A stretch of DNA of 64,000 nucleotides from Sulfurospirillum sp. UBA4058 (GCA_002382085.1 DFZK01000010.1:317072-381071); one strand, 5' to 3'. Numbered from the stretch's first letter, positions 39,559 to 53,558 are shown. Notes: generated from the sequence alone by a model not told the origin. Made by a program: numbers and translations.

Positions 39559-41229
39559 CTAGTTCTTGGGTTTATAACCGATTCTAAATCCGCCCCAATG
39601 GCGACCGCGTACGTAAATCGGGATAGAAATATCGTGCATAATATCGCCGTTCTCACGGATGTAGGTTTGCAGTAAAACACGTTTTTCGTGGTTGGCACCG
39701 CGTACGCCGCTATCGGTAAAAATACGCTTGGAGCGATTTCCGAAAAGGTCTTTTTGATAATCGCCCGTCAGCGGTGCTCGAGCATTGTGTGTGGAAATAT
39801 AGCCCGATTGATGCATTGCGACGGCGTAAAAGAGCGTTTGAGCATTCTCTCTCATTAACATGTCAAGCACGGCGGGGAATGTTTGATCGGTGTAACTATC
39901 GTAACGACTGGTATATTTTTGCGGATTCGTGTTGGAAATCGGTTTGAAAGCGGTGTCAAAAATATCGTCTACGGTCAGTTGACCGTTTTGAACGGCTGTT
40001 TCGAAAATAGTTTCAATCGTCTCTTTGGCGTGCAAACATTTTTGATACATCTGCTCATGGTACTCGTCCATCGCAAACGCGCTGAGATTTTCGTGCGCAC
40101 TTTCGGCACTGCCGATAATGGCTTGGGTTTGCCCCGAGATGGACTTCATCTCTTTCGTGCCCGATTCGAGCTGGTCGCTGATTTTATCGATGGCGTCGCG
40201 AATCGTGAGCAATTGGTCGCTGTTATAATGTGAACTTGTCGCGATACGATCGATTTGTTCTTCGATTTTTTCGGCATTTTCGATAAAGTTTTTCATCTCT
40301 TCACCTACGCCTTGAACCGTTTGCGATGCGCGATCGACTTCATGACGTAAGGCTTCGATACTGCTAAAAACGTCTATCGTATCTTGTTGGATCTGCTTGA
40401 CGATAATCGTAACCTCTTGGGTAGATTTGGACGTACGCTCGGCAAGGTTGCGTACTTCGTCCGCGACGACGGCAAACCCTCTGCCGTGTTCTCCCGCACG
40501 CGCCGCTTCGATGGCGGCATTGAGTGCTAGCAGGTTGGTCTGATCGGCAATATCGTCGATCACGGTCGTCACGTTTTGAATATTCAACGATTTTTCTTTG
40601 AGTTCGTTGACCTTGCGCGAAGCATCGGCGGTTTGTGCGTTAATATTGGCCATATTGGCGATAATCTCGCTCAGTTCTTGAATGCTCTTTTTACTCTCGC
40701 TCATAGAGAGTTTGGCAAACGAAGAAGCGTCTTGCGAGTTGGTGCTCACGCGATTGACATGTTCAAAAATATTTTGCGCCGATTCGGAAATTTTACCGAT
40801 AGAATGGGCTTTTTCTTCCAACTTTTTGGACATTGCATCGATAGAAAACATCAAACGAGCCGTTGAAATCGAATTGTGCGCGGCACTGTTGGAATAGTGT
40901 TCGCTTAAATCGATCAATAAGGCAATCAACTCGTAAGGTACGTCCAAAAGTTCTCGAATTAAAGGTTCGTCTTTTTCAAGTGCGTTAAACGAGTGTTTCG
41001 TCTTTTCGCGAGAGCTTTTCGAACGCGCTTTAAGATCGATAAACAATCGAATTGCTTTGGCAAGAGGTCGGATAAGTTTGAGATACGCCGCAACGATAAA
41101 AGAGATCAAAAGTACGACTTCGAGCCAAAGGGCAAGAGATACGGGCATACCCGCAAAAACGCTCAATGCGATGAGTATCGATGCGATGATGACAAAAGAG
41201 CCGAGCAGCCGATAAGAACGTTCTAACAT
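39559..41229 (-). CDS. Methyl-accepting chemotaxis protein with C-terminal sensor
   Basis: A 556-residue chemoreceptor. Two membrane helices (about 8-28 and 30-52) are nearly fused, leaving no periplasmic sensor. The signalling hairpin is intact: [38 protein letters not shown]. After it (about 400-556) comes a separate domain, with [31 protein letters not shown] and a final WGGFRIGY strand, which looks like a cytoplasmic PAS/Cache-like sensor. Ligand unknown; an intracellular or redox signal is likely. The ATG lies in an ACATGT palindrome. Confidence 0.9.
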   Translation of the reverse strand: MLERSYRLLGSFVIIASILIALSVFAGMPVSLALWLEVVLLISFIVAAYLKLIRPLAKAIRLFIDLKARSKSSREKTKHSFNALEKDEPLIRELLDVPYELIALLIDLSEHYSNSAAHNSISTARLMFSIDAMSKKLEEKAHSIGKISESAQNIFEHVNRVSTNSQDASSFAKLSMSESKKSIQELSEIIANMANINAQTADASRKVNELKEKSLNIQNVTTVIDDIADQTNLLALNAAIEAARAGEHGRGFAVVADEVRNLAERTSKSTQEVTIIVKQIQQDTIDVFSSIEALRHEVDRASQTVQGVGEEMKNFIENAEKIEEQIDRIATSSHYNSDQLLTIRDAIDKISDQLESGTKEMKSISGQTQAIIGSAESAHENLSAFAMDEYHEQMYQKCLHAKETIETIFETAVQNGQLTVDDIFDTAFKPISNTNPQKYTSRYDSYTDQTFPAVLDMLMRENAQTLFYAVAMHQSGYISTHNARAPLTGDYQKDLFGNRSKRIFTDSGVRGANHEKRVLLQTYIRENGDIMHDISIPIYVRGRHWGGFRIGYKPKN

Positions 41230-41424
41230 GTCAAGCCTTTGCGATTTAAAAGTGTAACGGTAAAGGGCATACGTTCGATGAGCATAACGTACTTCGTATG
41301 ATAAAGATATGATAGTAAATCGTCAGTGAAAAAACGAGACGTTTCGTGTTTAAATTTTACACTCTCAACAAAAAAAGAGCAAAATTAAGCTAAAATTTCA
41401 CATTTAATTTTTTAGGAGGATACG

Positions 41425-42294
41425 GTGTCCGGTATCTCGAAATTTAGTAAAATCAATAATCTCAAATCCGTCAAAAAATGTCTTTTCCCCGCCGCAGGCT
41501 ACGGTACGCGCTTCTTACCCGCAACCAAAGCGATGCCCAAAGAGATGTTACCCGTTTTAACCAAACCGCTGATCCAATACGGCGTCGAAGAGGCGGTGAG
41601 CGCCGGAATCGATACGATGGCAATCGTCACCGGACGCGGTAAGCGAGCGATCGAAGACCACTTTGACGTCAGTTACGAATTGGAACACCAAATCAAAGGA
41701 ACGTCCAAAGAAAGCTATTTGACCGAGATTCGAAATCTGATCGACAATTGTACGTTTAGCTACACGCGACAAGTCGAGATGAAAGGTTTAGGACATGCGA
41801 TTTTAACGGGAAAAACCCTCATCGGAGACGAACCGTTCGCCGTCATTTTAGCCGACGACTTGTGCGACAATAACGAAGACGATCCGGTCTTGAAACAGAT
41901 GGTCGAAGTGTACGAAAAATACCGTTGTTGCGTCGTCGCTATCGAAGAAGTTCCCAAAGAAGAGACCAACAAATACGGCGTAATCGACGGTCGCATCGTG
42001 GACGGTAACCCTGCGGTATTGCGCGTTTCTAATATGGTCGAAAAACCCGATCCGAAAGATGCACCGACCAATTTGGCGATTATCGGACGTTATATTTTAA
42101 TTCCCGAAATTTTTGAAGTCATCGAAAACACCAAACCCGGCAAAGGCGGCGAGATTCAAATTACCGATGCGTTGTTGGAATTGGCAAAACAAGGCAAAGT
42201 CATCGCGTATAAATTTCAAGGCAGACGCTTTGACTGCGGCTCGATCGAAGGCTTCGTCGAGGCGACCAATTACTTCCACGATAAACTCAAATAA
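41425..42294 (+). CDS. galU: UTP-glucose-1-phosphate uridylyltransferase
   Basis: A 289-residue nucleotidyltransferase making UDP-glucose. The start motif is KCLFPAAGYGTRFLPATKAMPKEMLPV, with the G-x-G-T-R-x-L-P loop and Lys; VEKPDPKDAPTNLAIIGRYIL and GGEIQITDAL are the later family motifs. The start is GTG 41425, set 4-5 bases behind TTAGGAGGA. A terminator hairpin follows, and a TAAAAT box at 41391-41396 is the likely -10. It supplies sugar for lipooligosaccharide. Confidence 0.96.
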   Translation: MSGISKFSKINNLKSVKKCLFPAAGYGTRFLPATKAMPKEMLPVLTKPLIQYGVEEAVSAGIDTMAIVTGRGKRAIEDHFDVSYELEHQIKGTSKESYLTEIRNLIDNCTFSYTRQVEMKGLGHAILTGKTLIGDEPFAVILADDLCDNNEDDPVLKQMVEVYEKYRCCVVAIEEVPKEETNKYGVIDGRIVDGNPAVLRVSNMVEKPDPKDAPTNLAIIGRYILIPEIFEVIENTKPGKGGEIQITDALLELAKQGKVIAYKFQGRRFDCGSIEGFVEATNYFHDKLK

Positions 42295-42302
42295 CACGAT
42301 TT

Positions 42303-42346
42303 GACGCCTTATACAGGGATTTGCATAAGGCGTCGACCTCTTTTTT
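42303..42346 (+). terminator. galU terminator
   Basis: GACGCCTTAT (42303-42312) pairs exactly with ATAAGGCGTC (42325-42334), loop 12 bases, then GACC and a run CTTTTTT to 42346. It starts 9 bases after the galU stop. Confidence 0.8.
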
Positions 42347-42379
42347 CTCCTTCACGTTTCACAGAAGATAAACCCTTTA

Positions 42380-42399
42380 TTAGCTTCCGTAAGTTATAA
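42380..42399 (+). promoter_or_regulatory. pyrG promoter
   Basis: TATAAT at 42394-42399, in AGTTATAATC, 32 bases before the pyrG ATG and after the galU terminator. The upstream TTTATTAGC is a weak T-rich -35 area. Confidence 0.55.
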
Positions 42400-42421
42400 T
42401 CAGAGCATTAAAAAATAATGA

Positions 42422-45649
<3,228 letters not shown>

Positions 45650-45653
<4 letters not shown>

Positions 45654-46315
45654 AACTCTCTACCGTCTTTGACGGGAACAAAGAGGCACTCTTCAAGCGT
45701 CTCTTTGTTCAAACCGTTAGGTGTTTTGGTGTAACGCATGATGACTTGTCGATCGTCCTTTTCGATGGGAGCGACCAAAATACCGCCGACTTTAAGCTGA
45801 TCGAAGATTTTTTGAGGTACTTGAGCGATGGATGCCGAAAACAAAATGCGATCAAACGGGGCAAATTCCCTCCAACCGTTTTGTCCGTCGTCAAAGCGCG
45901 TGTGAATCGACGAGATACCGAGCAGTTTAAAACGTTCTCTGGCTTCTTTCAAAAGTCGTTCGATGCGCTCTATCGTAAAGACGCGGCGGATGACTTTACT
46001 GAGAATTAAGGCTTGGTATCCGCTTCCGCAACCGATCTCCAAAACGCTATCGGCTCCTTGGCAGCTCAAAGCTTCGGTCATCTTGGCAACCGTTAGGGGC
46101 GAGCTGATCCATTGGTTGGAGGCTAAAGGAAGCGCATCGAGTCGGTAAGCGTGCAGTGCCATACCTTGAGGTACGAACAGTTCGCGTTCGCTTTGGCAAA
46201 ATGCATCGTAAACGGCAGGCGTTAACGGAAAGATTTTGGCGATTTCGTCCGCCATTTTTTTATTTTTCTGAAAGCGAATTTTGTCTTTAAAATGAGCCGT
46301 TTGAGACATACTCAC
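45650..46315 (-). CDS. pcm: Protein-L-isoaspartate O-methyltransferase
   Basis: A 221-residue repair enzyme that methylates isoaspartyl residues with SAM. Its signatures are ISSPLTVAKMTEAL (substrate-binding), SVLEIGCGSGYQALILSKV (motif I) and FTIERIERLLKEARERF. It overlaps the nitrilase-family gene start by 4 bases (ATGA) and converges with recJ by 4 bases. The small operon nrdB-nitrilase-pcm runs on the minus strand. Confidence 0.95.
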
Positions 46316-47043
46316 GCCAATCCTATATTGATATATCGTCGCATTGTTTGAATTTCGTGCCGATCTAAAATATGCGTAATAACGCTTTTTCGATCGTCGC
46401 GGTACGCTTCGCCGAAAGGTGTAATAATGCCGCTGGAAGCCGCCATCGAATCATCCGAACTGTTAGCACACACGACATAAGATTGTGCGGCGATTGCCAA
46501 GGCTAAAGTCAGTGCTTCGAAATGGTCTTTGCGTTGTTTACCCCAATAGGCAGGAATCAAAATTACGTCCGCGCCCTTGATACGCTCCCATAAGAGAGGG
46601 AATCGTAATTCAAAGCAAATCAATACAGCAATTTTTATTCCTTCAATGTGGACGATGCGGATATCTTCAAGGTTTCCCGCGTGAAAATAGCGCATTTCGT
46701 CCCCTAAAGCAAATAATTTGTTTTTTGCTTGCGTATGGATAAGGCGACCGTCGCAAAAGAGGTGAAATGTATTAAAAAAACAGCCTTCTCTTCTCTCAAT
46801 CAACGTGAGACCTAAGGTTTTCAAATGCGAAAGCTTGGCGAGTTTTGGGATCACGCTACGGCTAAACGTCGCCGCTTCATTCATACGATCGTAACTGTAG
46901 CCGCTTAAACACAGTTCCGGTGCTAAAACGATACCGTGTTCGGGTGTTTGCGATACGAGCGATGCGAGGGTATCAAAATTTTCTTCAAAAGAGTGCCCTT
47001 CGTACGTAAACTGAAGGGCGCAAAGCGTAGGATTAGAAATCAT
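46312..47043 (-). CDS. Carbon-nitrogen hydrolase (nitrilase superfamily)
   Basis: About 243 residues from ATG 47043, 11 bases inside the nrdB end; a longer upstream extension falls inside nrdB and is not credible. The Glu-Lys-Cys triad is visible: [11 protein letters not shown] (Glu), [12 protein letters not shown] (Lys) and [10 protein letters not shown] (Cys). The Gly/Ala-rich [14 protein letters not shown] segment also fits. Members hydrolyse amides such as omega-amides or N-carbamoyl compounds; substrate unknown. It lies in an operon with nrdB and pcm, so a damage-repair amidase is an attractive guess. Confidence 0.88.
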   Translation of the reverse strand: MISNPTLCALQFTYEGHSFEENFDTLASLVSQTPEHGIVLAPELCLSGYSYDRMNEAATFSRSVIPKLAKLSHLKTLGLTLIERREGCFFNTFHLFCDGRLIHTQAKNKLFALGDEMRYFHAGNLEDIRIVHIEGIKIAVLICFELRFPLLWERIKGADVILIPAYWGKQRKDHFEALTLALAIAAQSYVVCANSSDDSMAASSGIITPFGEAYRDDRKSVITHILDRHEIQTMRRYINIGLA

Positions 47044-48055
47044 CGAAAGAGAGGCTTCCTTTACTGTAATTGGAGACGTTACCCTCAAAAAAGTTGGTTT
47101 TTTGGTCGTTGAATTTTGAGAAGTCGTCGACCCATTTGATCGGATGTTTAACGTTATAGCGTTTCTCAAATCCGACGGCACTTAAACGATCGTCGATAAG
47201 GTAGCGAATGTACGTTTCGATAATATCGTCCGTAAAACCCATGATTTGGTTTTGAGTGATGTATTTACCCCATTCGATTTCCAGTTCTCCGGCTTTTTCG
47301 AACATCTCGTAGACTTTGGCTTTGAGTGCGTCGGTAAAGAGATCGGGACGCTCTTTTCGGACGGAATTGATCATGTTCTGAAACAACAAAAGATGCGTAA
47401 TTTCGTCGCGTTGAATAAAGCGAATCATCTGAGCGCTTCCCAGCATTCTGCCCGCACGCGCCAAAGCGTAAATCGCCGTAAATCCGGAGTAAAAATAGAG
47501 CCCTTCTAAGATTTGATTGGCGAACATTGCTAAGACCAGTTTTTCTTCGGTCACGTCGCCCGCTAGCTCTTCGTAAACGCTCGAAATATAGTCGTTTTTG
47601 CGACGCAGTACGTCGTCGTGTTTCTCCATTTCGTAAATGAGATCGGTATTGTCGCAAATCGCTTCGACCATAACGGCATACGACTTGGAATGGTTCGCCT
47701 CTTCGTAGGCTTGCCGTGCCAAGCATGCGTTGATTTCGGGTGCACTGATGTAGGGATTGATATTGTCGGCAAGGTTATTGGTTTGGAAACTGTCCATGCT
47801 GATGAGTTGCGACCAGACGAGGTCGTACATGCGCTTTTCCGCGTCGGTTAAGTTACGGCTGTAGTCGATGACGTCTTTGGTAGTATCGACTTCGCGGGGG
47901 AACCACGTGTTGGCTTCCATCATATCCCACAGTTTGAGCGCCCATGTGTATTTGGCTTTGGTAAAATTTAAAATACCGTGCGGATTACCGCCGAAAATTT
48001 TGCGATCTTGCAAACTTTCATCTGAGTTGGGGTTATAAATTTTTTTACGCTCCAC
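47033..48055 (-). CDS. nrdB: Ribonucleotide reductase class I beta subunit
   Basis: A 340-residue R2 protein carrying the di-iron/tyrosyl radical for NrdA. The iron ligands can be followed in the helical core: [15 protein letters not shown] (E and H), the Glu cluster in [29 protein letters not shown], and [16 protein letters not shown] (E-x2-H). The N-terminus [25 protein letters not shown] and the C-terminal [18 protein letters not shown], which docks on NrdA, are typical. NrdA is not in the window. Confidence 0.95.
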   Translation of the reverse strand: MERKKIYNPNSDESLQDRKIFGGNPHGILNFTKAKYTWALKLWDMMEANTWFPREVDTTKDVIDYSRNLTDAEKRMYDLVWSQLISMDSFQTNNLADNINPYISAPEINACLARQAYEEANHSKSYAVMVEAICDNTDLIYEMEKHDDVLRRKNDYISSVYEELAGDVTEEKLVLAMFANQILEGLYFYSGFTAIYALARAGRMLGSAQMIRFIQRDEITHLLLFQNMINSVRKERPDLFTDALKAKVYEMFEKAGELEIEWGKYITQNQIMGFTDDIIETYIRYLIDDRLSAVGFEKRYNVKHPIKWVDDFSKFNDQKTNFFEGNVSNYSKGSLSFDDF

Positions 48056-48330
48056 GGCTCTTTCCTTTGAGTGGTGTTTTTACGTTAAACGCCATAAAAA
48101 TTGATACGCTCGGTAGCTCAGGTAAGCTTGACGACGATGGTATAGGGTGTTTAAATAAGAGGTTATTTTATCGAAATTTTCTTAATTCTATAGGTTCACC
48201 CTACGTTAAGGGTTGCAAAAAAGATGACTATTTTGACATGTAAACACAACGCTTGGTCTTAACGGATCTTTTGAAGCACTCTTGCGCCATGCGTCTTAAG
48301 TTTTAGCCCTCTCATGGTAAAATTCACGTC

Positions 48331-49029
48331 ATGATAGCCAAGCATATTCACGAATTTTCCAAGAACGCTTACCGTTACGATACGCATAACGCCCTTCAAC
48401 AATCCATCGCCGATTATTTGATCGCCGGAATTACGAGCAAAGCCGCTCGCGTGGTCGATTTAGGATGCGGTAGCGGCGCGGTGTGCAAACGTCTGACGTG
48501 GTGCTACGAGCGTTTCGTCGGCATCGACAGTGCGCCTTCTATGTGTGCGTTGCATCCCAAAGGAGATGCGATCAAAGTCGTATGCGACGATTTTGAATCA
48601 CAAGCGGTATTACAAACGTTTTTACCCTGCGATCTTTTGATCTCGTCGTCCGCCTTGCAATGGGCGAATGACCTTGAAGCTCTTTTGTCGTATGTTGCTT
48701 CGGGTACGCAAGAAATCGCTTTTGCCATCTTTACCGATCGCACGTTTCAAACACTTTACGACCTTAGCGGCTTACCTTCGTTTCTTCCGAATGCAAGAGG
48801 ACTGATGGAAACGATCGAGCGGAGCTTTACATGTCGGTTTGAGATTAGAACGTTTCGGCTCTTCTTTGAAGACAACCTCTCTTTATTTCGCTACATTAAA
48901 CAAAGCGGCGTCAGCGGCGGTCAAAAACGCCTTAGCGTCGCACAGACCAAACATCTTATTCAAAATTATCCGCAACGTCATTTGGAGTTTGAGGTACTTT
49001 TTGTTTGGGGTGTTCCTTCCAAAGCTTAA
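48331..49029 (+). CDS. bioC: BioC-type malonyl-ACP methyltransferase
   Basis: A 232-residue methyltransferase. Motif I is VVDLGCGSGAVCKRL, then FVGIDSAPSMCALHPK. The start (FSKNAYRYDTHNALQQSIADYLI) matches the BioC opening FGRAAxxYDxxAxxQxxxA, and CDLLISSSALQWANDLEALL matches the BioC SNxALQWxxD motif. BioC methylates malonyl-ACP to prime pimelate for biotin synthesis. It stands alone; other bio genes are not nearby. The 275 bases between nrdB and bioC hold no gene that I can see, only probable promoters of both. Confidence 0.88.
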   Translation: MIAKHIHEFSKNAYRYDTHNALQQSIADYLIAGITSKAARVVDLGCGSGAVCKRLTWCYERFVGIDSAPSMCALHPKGDAIKVVCDDFESQAVLQTFLPCDLLISSSALQWANDLEALLSYVASGTQEIAFAIFTDRTFQTLYDLSGLPSFLPNARGLMETIERSFTCRFEIRTFRLFFEDNLSLFRYIKQSGVSGGQKRLSVAQTKHLIQNYPQRHLEFEVLFVWGVPSKA

Positions 49030-49470
49030 TTATTACAATTAATTAATATAATTATAATAGTTAAAAATTATTAACTTTTTATTTCCAGAGTTTTTATATC
49101 AATTTATTTATAATTAACATAAGTAAAATTTAGAAAAATCCCCATAACTAGGGCTTATTATTAAAAAAGCTTAAACAAATTATTTTGATTTATTACGTCA
49201 TTTTTGGTAAAAATTAAAATATTTTTCTCCAAAAAGTTTATAAAAATTTACTTTTTTGAGTGAAAAATACGAAAAACGTAAAATTTTTTTTGTATTTGCG
49301 ATCTCGATAAATAGGGCATTTCGTCCAAAACTCCTATTTTAGGGCTTTTATTCTGCCGAAATTGTAAGTTTCTTCTAAGATTTAACCTTTACAATGGAGG
49401 GACAAAGAGGCACTTTTAGGGGGAGCGGTTTTGCTCTAACCTTAAAGTCCAAAGACAACAAGGAGAAGCG
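49030..49470. promoter_or_regulatory. Long AT-rich leader of the first Psr/Phs-type operon
   Basis: No open frame of note. Bases 49030-49290 are extremely AT-rich with nested AATTAATATAATTAT-like palindromes. A -10 box TACAAT at 49390-49395 follows TTCTTCTAAGATTTAACC; the second operon has a matching CTACAATG at 56973-56980 after similar bases, so these are probably the two operon promoters. After it, GGGGAGCGGTTTTGCTC (49420-49436) can form a short stem. The upstream AT tract may bind a nucleoid protein or regulator. Confidence 0.55.
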
Positions 49471-51810
49471 ATGAAAGTAGAGATCTCACGAAGGAGATTT
49501 CTTCAAGGGAGCGTAGCAATGTCGGTCGTAGGAGGAGTGAGTTTAAGCACCTCTTCAATGATCGCAAGTGCCGGCGCACCTGCTAAGAAAATCGGCAATG
49601 ACACAAAAAAGGTAGCGACGCTCTGTGAAATGTGCGTCAATAAGTGTGCGGCAATTGCACATGTAAGAAACGGCGTCATCGAAAAACTCGATCCGAACCC
49701 GTTATTTCCAAAATCCAGAAATATGCTTTGCGCACGCGGTAACTCAGGTATTCAAGCTCTTTACGATCCCGATCGTTTAAAATACCCTTTGATCCGAGAC
49801 GGTGAAAAGGGTAGCGGTAAGTTCAAACGTGCTACGTGGGATGAAGCGTATGCATACATTAACGAAAAACTGACAAAGATTTTAGACGAAGAAAAAGACA
49901 ACCGTTCAACCGTAGCATTTTGCGCGGGCGAAGGCATGGCGGAACATACATTTAAAACGTTTTTTACGCTTTTCGGCTCTTCCCACTTTTTAAATCACGC
50001 CAGTTTGTGTTTGGCAACGACGGTCTCCGGATATTCGCTTACGATCGGCGGTTACGGTCAAGCGGACTTGGATAACGCCAAATACGTCATTATGGCGGGT
50101 GCTAACCGTGCAGAAGCGATCGTAACACCTGATACGATGGACTTTTTCAAACGTACGAACGGTCGCGGTGCGAAGCTCGTATGCGTCGATCCTCGCTTTA
50201 CGAATACGGCGGCCAAAAGCGATAAATGGTTGGCGATCAACGTCGGAACCGATTTGGCGTTTGTTTTGGCATTGACGTACGTTGCGATTAAGGAAGAGCG
50301 TTACAATAAAGCCTTTGTCGAGAATTATTTCAACGGCTTTGAAACGTACAAAGAACATATTTTAAGTAACCAGTATACGCCGGAGTGGGCCGAAAAAATT
50401 ACGGGCATTAAAGCTAAAGAGATTTACGAAGTTGCACGTGAGTTTATGGCGGCAGCTCCCCAAGCGGTTTATTATCAAGGTAGACGTACGACATGGTCGA
50501 AAAACGACTTCCAACTTCGCCGTGCTATGGCACTTTTCTCCGCACTCGGCGGCGGCGTAGACGTCAAGGGCGGTATTTGTTTCGGTAAAAGCTTGCCGCT
50601 TGTCGAGCATGAAGTCCCCGCACCGATGTATGCGCAAGCCAAACCGCGTATCGAGTCTAAAGAAGCGGCGGTCGTCGGCGGTTCCGGCTCTTGGGTCGCT
50701 TTTAGAAATATGGTTTTAGAAGGCAGAAGTCCTTATCCGATTCGAGCACTTTTTAACTACAAACACAATCCGATGCACAACATGCCTAACGCGAAAAAAA
50801 CCGAGGAGTTTTTGAAAAAGCTCGACTTGGTCGTCACGATCGATACGATGCCGAGCGATACGGTTATGCTAAGCGACGTGATTTTACCGGAATGTCATTA
50901 CTTAGAACGCACCGATCCGGTCGTCTCTTACGGCGGCATCGAACCTTCCATCGCGCAACGCAATAAAGTCGTCGAGCCGATGTTTGAGAGCAAACCCGTG
51001 ATGGAAATCATGCGAGGGTTGAGCGCAAAAATTTCAAAACCGCTTTTTGAAATTACGAAAAAGTACGACGAAGACGTTCAAGAAGCCATCGAAGACGACG
51101 ACGAAGAGACGGTATACGCGGAGTTTGATCTGACGAAAGCGTTTGCCCACGATCAAGAAGAACTCAACGTTCATGCCGTCGAAAAATACGAAGGTGCGGC
51201 GGAAATCCTCAAAGAAAAAGGCGTTTTTTATCCGAATATGAATGAATATTTCAAAAAAACGGGCGTTAACGATTACGAGTACTATCCGGAACATAAACGT
51301 GCTTATTCGGTTCGCAATTTGAAATTCAATACGCCATCCGGCAAAATCGAATGCGTGCTCGATTCGCTTACGAAAAAAGGTATCGACGCGATGCCGACAT
51401 GGAAAAAAGAGTATGAGATGGCGATTCCGGAAGGTAAATTTCGTTTTATTACCGGTCGTCACGCACAATTTACGCAATCGGGTACGGCCAATAACCGCTT
51501 ACTGCTCAATTTAGTTCCCGAAAATTACGCATGGATTAATAAACGGGTCGCATCGAAAATGGGCATTAAGTTCGGCGATAAACTCGAAGTATCGAGTCCG
51601 GTAGGGAAAACAACGATTAAAGCGTATCCGACCGAAAAAATCGGACCCGATACGCTCTTCTTCGTTCACGGATTCGGCGTCAGTTCCAGCGCGATGCATC
51701 TTGCGCACAATAACGGCGGTAACGACGCAAAAATACTTGAAGACGGGATTGAGCCGATGCACGGATCGTCTTGTCTTCACGATACCATCGTAGCAATTAG
51801 AAAGGTTTAA
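49471..51810 (+). CDS. Tat-exported molybdopterin oxidoreductase, PsrA/PhsA type (copy 1)
   Basis: A 779-residue DMSO-reductase-family catalytic subunit. The twin-arginine signal is ISRRRFLQG (residues 5-13). The 4Fe-4S site is C52-x2-C55-x3-C59-x27-C87. The likely Mo ligand is Cys180 in LNHASLC, as in PsrA. YYQGRRTTWSKNDFQLRRAMALFSALGGG lies by the cofactor, and the C-terminal barrel ends near GFGVSSSAMHLAHNNG. Best fits are polysulfide, thiosulfate or tetrathionate reductases. It heads an operon with a ferredoxin, NrfD subunit and rhodanese lipoprotein. About 60% of it matches copy 2 at 57050, and the first 38 bases of the genes are identical. Confidence 0.88.
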   Translation: MKVEISRRRFLQGSVAMSVVGGVSLSTSSMIASAGAPAKKIGNDTKKVATLCEMCVNKCAAIAHVRNGVIEKLDPNPLFPKSRNMLCARGNSGIQALYDPDRLKYPLIRDGEKGSGKFKRATWDEAYAYINEKLTKILDEEKDNRSTVAFCAGEGMAEHTFKTFFTLFGSSHFLNHASLCLATTVSGYSLTIGGYGQADLDNAKYVIMAGANRAEAIVTPDTMDFFKRTNGRGAKLVCVDPRFTNTAAKSDKWLAINVGTDLAFVLALTYVAIKEERYNKAFVENYFNGFETYKEHILSNQYTPEWAEKITGIKAKEIYEVAREFMAAAPQAVYYQGRRTTWSKNDFQLRRAMALFSALGGGVDVKGGICFGKSLPLVEHEVPAPMYAQAKPRIESKEAAVVGGSGSWVAFRNMVLEGRSPYPIRALFNYKHNPMHNMPNAKKTEEFLKKLDLVVTIDTMPSDTVMLSDVILPECHYLERTDPVVSYGGIEPSIAQRNKVVEPMFESKPVMEIMRGLSAKISKPLFEITKKYDEDVQEAIEDDDEETVYAEFDLTKAFAHDQEELNVHAVEKYEGAAEILKEKGVFYPNMNEYFKKTGVNDYEYYPEHKRAYSVRNLKFNTPSGKIECVLDSLTKKGIDAMPTWKKEYEMAIPEGKFRFITGRHAQFTQSGTANNRLLLNLVPENYAWINKRVASKMGIKFGDKLEVSSPVGKTTIKAYPTEKIGPDTLFFVHGFGVSSSAMHLAHNNGGNDAKILEDGIEPMHGSSCLHDTIVAIRKV

Positions 51811-51812
51811 TT

Positions 51813-52376
51813 ATGGCACGTTACGGAATGGCACTTAATTACAAAAATTGTATTAACTGTAGAGCATGCGAGAGTGCATGTAAAGAAGAAAACGGCGTAT
51901 TATTGTTGCCCGATCACTATCGTATTTGGGTCGGCGTCAAAGAGGCGGAGGGCGAATATCCGAATATTTCGATTGCTTCACAAACCTATCATCCAAGCCA
52001 ATGTCAACATTGCGAAAACGCGCCGTGTCAACTGGTATGTCCGACCAATGCGACGCATTACAGTCCTGAGGGTATGGTCATGGTCGATCCGACGCGATGT
52101 ATTTTGTGTACGTATTGTATCAATGCATGTCCGTACGATGCACGTTACGTCGATCAACGAACGATGACCGTCGATAAATGTACGTTTTGTTCCGACACGA
52201 GACTCGCCAACGGTGAAACGACGACGGCATGTCAAGCGACCTGTCCGACGAAAGTGCGCGTATTCGGCGATTTGGACGACCCCAATAGCGAAATTTCCCA
52301 ACTATTGGCAAAACACGAGTACCGTCAAGTCAAAGAGCACTTGGGTACGAAACCAAAACTATTTTATATTTTGTAG
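51813..52376 (+). CDS. Four-cluster ferredoxin subunit, PsrB type (copy 1)
   Basis: A 187-residue electron-transfer subunit for four 4Fe-4S clusters. Cys groups: CINCRACESACKEEN, CQHCENAPCQLVCP, CILCTYCINACPYDA, and CTFC with the later CQATCP. There is no signal peptide; it would be carried out by the Tat signal of the catalytic partner. It lies 2 bases after that gene and 9 before the NrfD gene, typical of a PsrABC complex moving electrons from the membrane quinol pool to the molybdenum site. Confidence 0.93.
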   Translation: MARYGMALNYKNCINCRACESACKEENGVLLLPDHYRIWVGVKEAEGEYPNISIASQTYHPSQCQHCENAPCQLVCPTNATHYSPEGMVMVDPTRCILCTYCINACPYDARYVDQRTMTVDKCTFCSDTRLANGETTTACQATCPTKVRVFGDLDDPNSEISQLLAKHEYRQVKEHLGTKPKLFYIL

Positions 52377-52385
52377 GAGCGCGCC

Positions 52386-53558
52386 ATGAATGCGATTTCT
52401 TTAAAAAATCTCTTTTCGTTTGAAAAGACGCCTTTGAATTTACTCATGGCGTTTGTAACCGTAGCACTCGTCGCCGCTTTTTTTGCGGGAGCCGTTATTT
52501 ATATTTTGCACGGACATCATGCGTATAACGTAACACGCCAGCATCCTTGGGGACTGTTGATTTCGATGTACGTCTTTTTCGTCGTCTCCAGTACGGGGCT
52601 TTGTATTATCTCTTCTATCGGACACGTATTCGGAATTAAAGAGTTTCAACAAATCGGCAAACGCGCGATTGCGGGTGCGATTATTACGATTAGTTCCGGT
52701 TTTGCGGTTATCGGGTTGGAGATCGGACATCCGGTAACGATGCTTATTTATAACGTCTTAACCCCCGGTTTGACGTCTGCTATTTGGTGGATGGGAACGC
52801 TTTACGGTTTGTATTTGACGTTTATTTGTTTGGAATTTTTCTTCTTAGCCATTAAAGAGAACCATACGCTTTCAAAAATTTTCGGTATTTGCGGTCTTTT
52901 GGTGGGACTTGCCGCACACTCGAACTTGGGTGCGGTTTTTGGATTTTTGATTTCACGACCTTCCGCGAACGGCGTGTTTTACCCTGTTTATTTCATTCTC
53001 TCCGCGATGATCACGGGGTGTTATTTGATCTTTTTGATGTACGGATTTAAATACAAAATGAACTTTCCCGAAAAAGTGCGCGTCATGTTGGTTAAGCTCT
53101 CCAAGATTTTAGGCATGCTTTTAGCCGTCTTGATCTTTTTTGAAGCATGGAAAATTTTAACCGCATTGTACGGCGATATGCCCGAACGTGCCGCAACGAT
53201 CATGCATGCGATCAAGCATCCTAACTTTTGGTTCGGCGAATTAACGCTCGGTATGCTCATTCCGTTTGTCGTTATTCTCGTTAGTAACGCACAAGCGATC
53301 AAAGCAACCGTTTATGCGTCGATTACGGGTATGGTCGGTATCTTTTTTATGCGTTACGGCTTGGTGCACGATACGCTTTTATATCCGATGACGACGCTTA
53401 AGCGTGCCGAATACCAATTGGCTCCGAGCTTTGTAGACTATTTTCCTTCTGCAACGGAGTTTATGATCGGTTTTGGAGGTATAGGACTTTCCTTGATTAT
53501 GTACTATTTCGCGGATAAAATTTTTAATTTAGACGAAAGCGAACACGCTCATCATTAA
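52386..53558 (+). CDS. NrfD/PsrC-type quinol-oxidising membrane subunit (copy 1)
   Basis: A 390-residue protein with about 9 membrane helices, matching NrfD/PsrC length (roughly 320-400). Helices cover about 20-42, 55-78, 92-115, 128-152, 165-185, 195-220, 235-255, 275-300 and 350-372. It anchors the complex and oxidises menaquinol at the periplasmic face. PsrC-like features such as GLEIGHPVTM and SAIWWMGTLYGLYL are visible. It shows little similarity to the membrane subunit of the second operon (60133-61398), so the two complexes probably differ in quinol site or coupling. His-rich end EHAHH. Confidence 0.85.
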   Translation: MNAISLKNLFSFEKTPLNLLMAFVTVALVAAFFAGAVIYILHGHHAYNVTRQHPWGLLISMYVFFVVSSTGLCIISSIGHVFGIKEFQQIGKRAIAGAIITISSGFAVIGLEIGHPVTMLIYNVLTPGLTSAIWWMGTLYGLYLTFICLEFFFLAIKENHTLSKIFGICGLLVGLAAHSNLGAVFGFLISRPSANGVFYPVYFILSAMITGCYLIFLMYGFKYKMNFPEKVRVMLVKLSKILGMLLAVLIFFEAWKILTALYGDMPERAATIMHAIKHPNFWFGELTLGMLIPFVVILVSNAQAIKATVYASITGMVGIFFMRYGLVHDTLLYPMTTLKRAEYQLAPSFVDYFPSATEFMIGFGGIGLSLIMYYFADKIFNLDESEHAHH

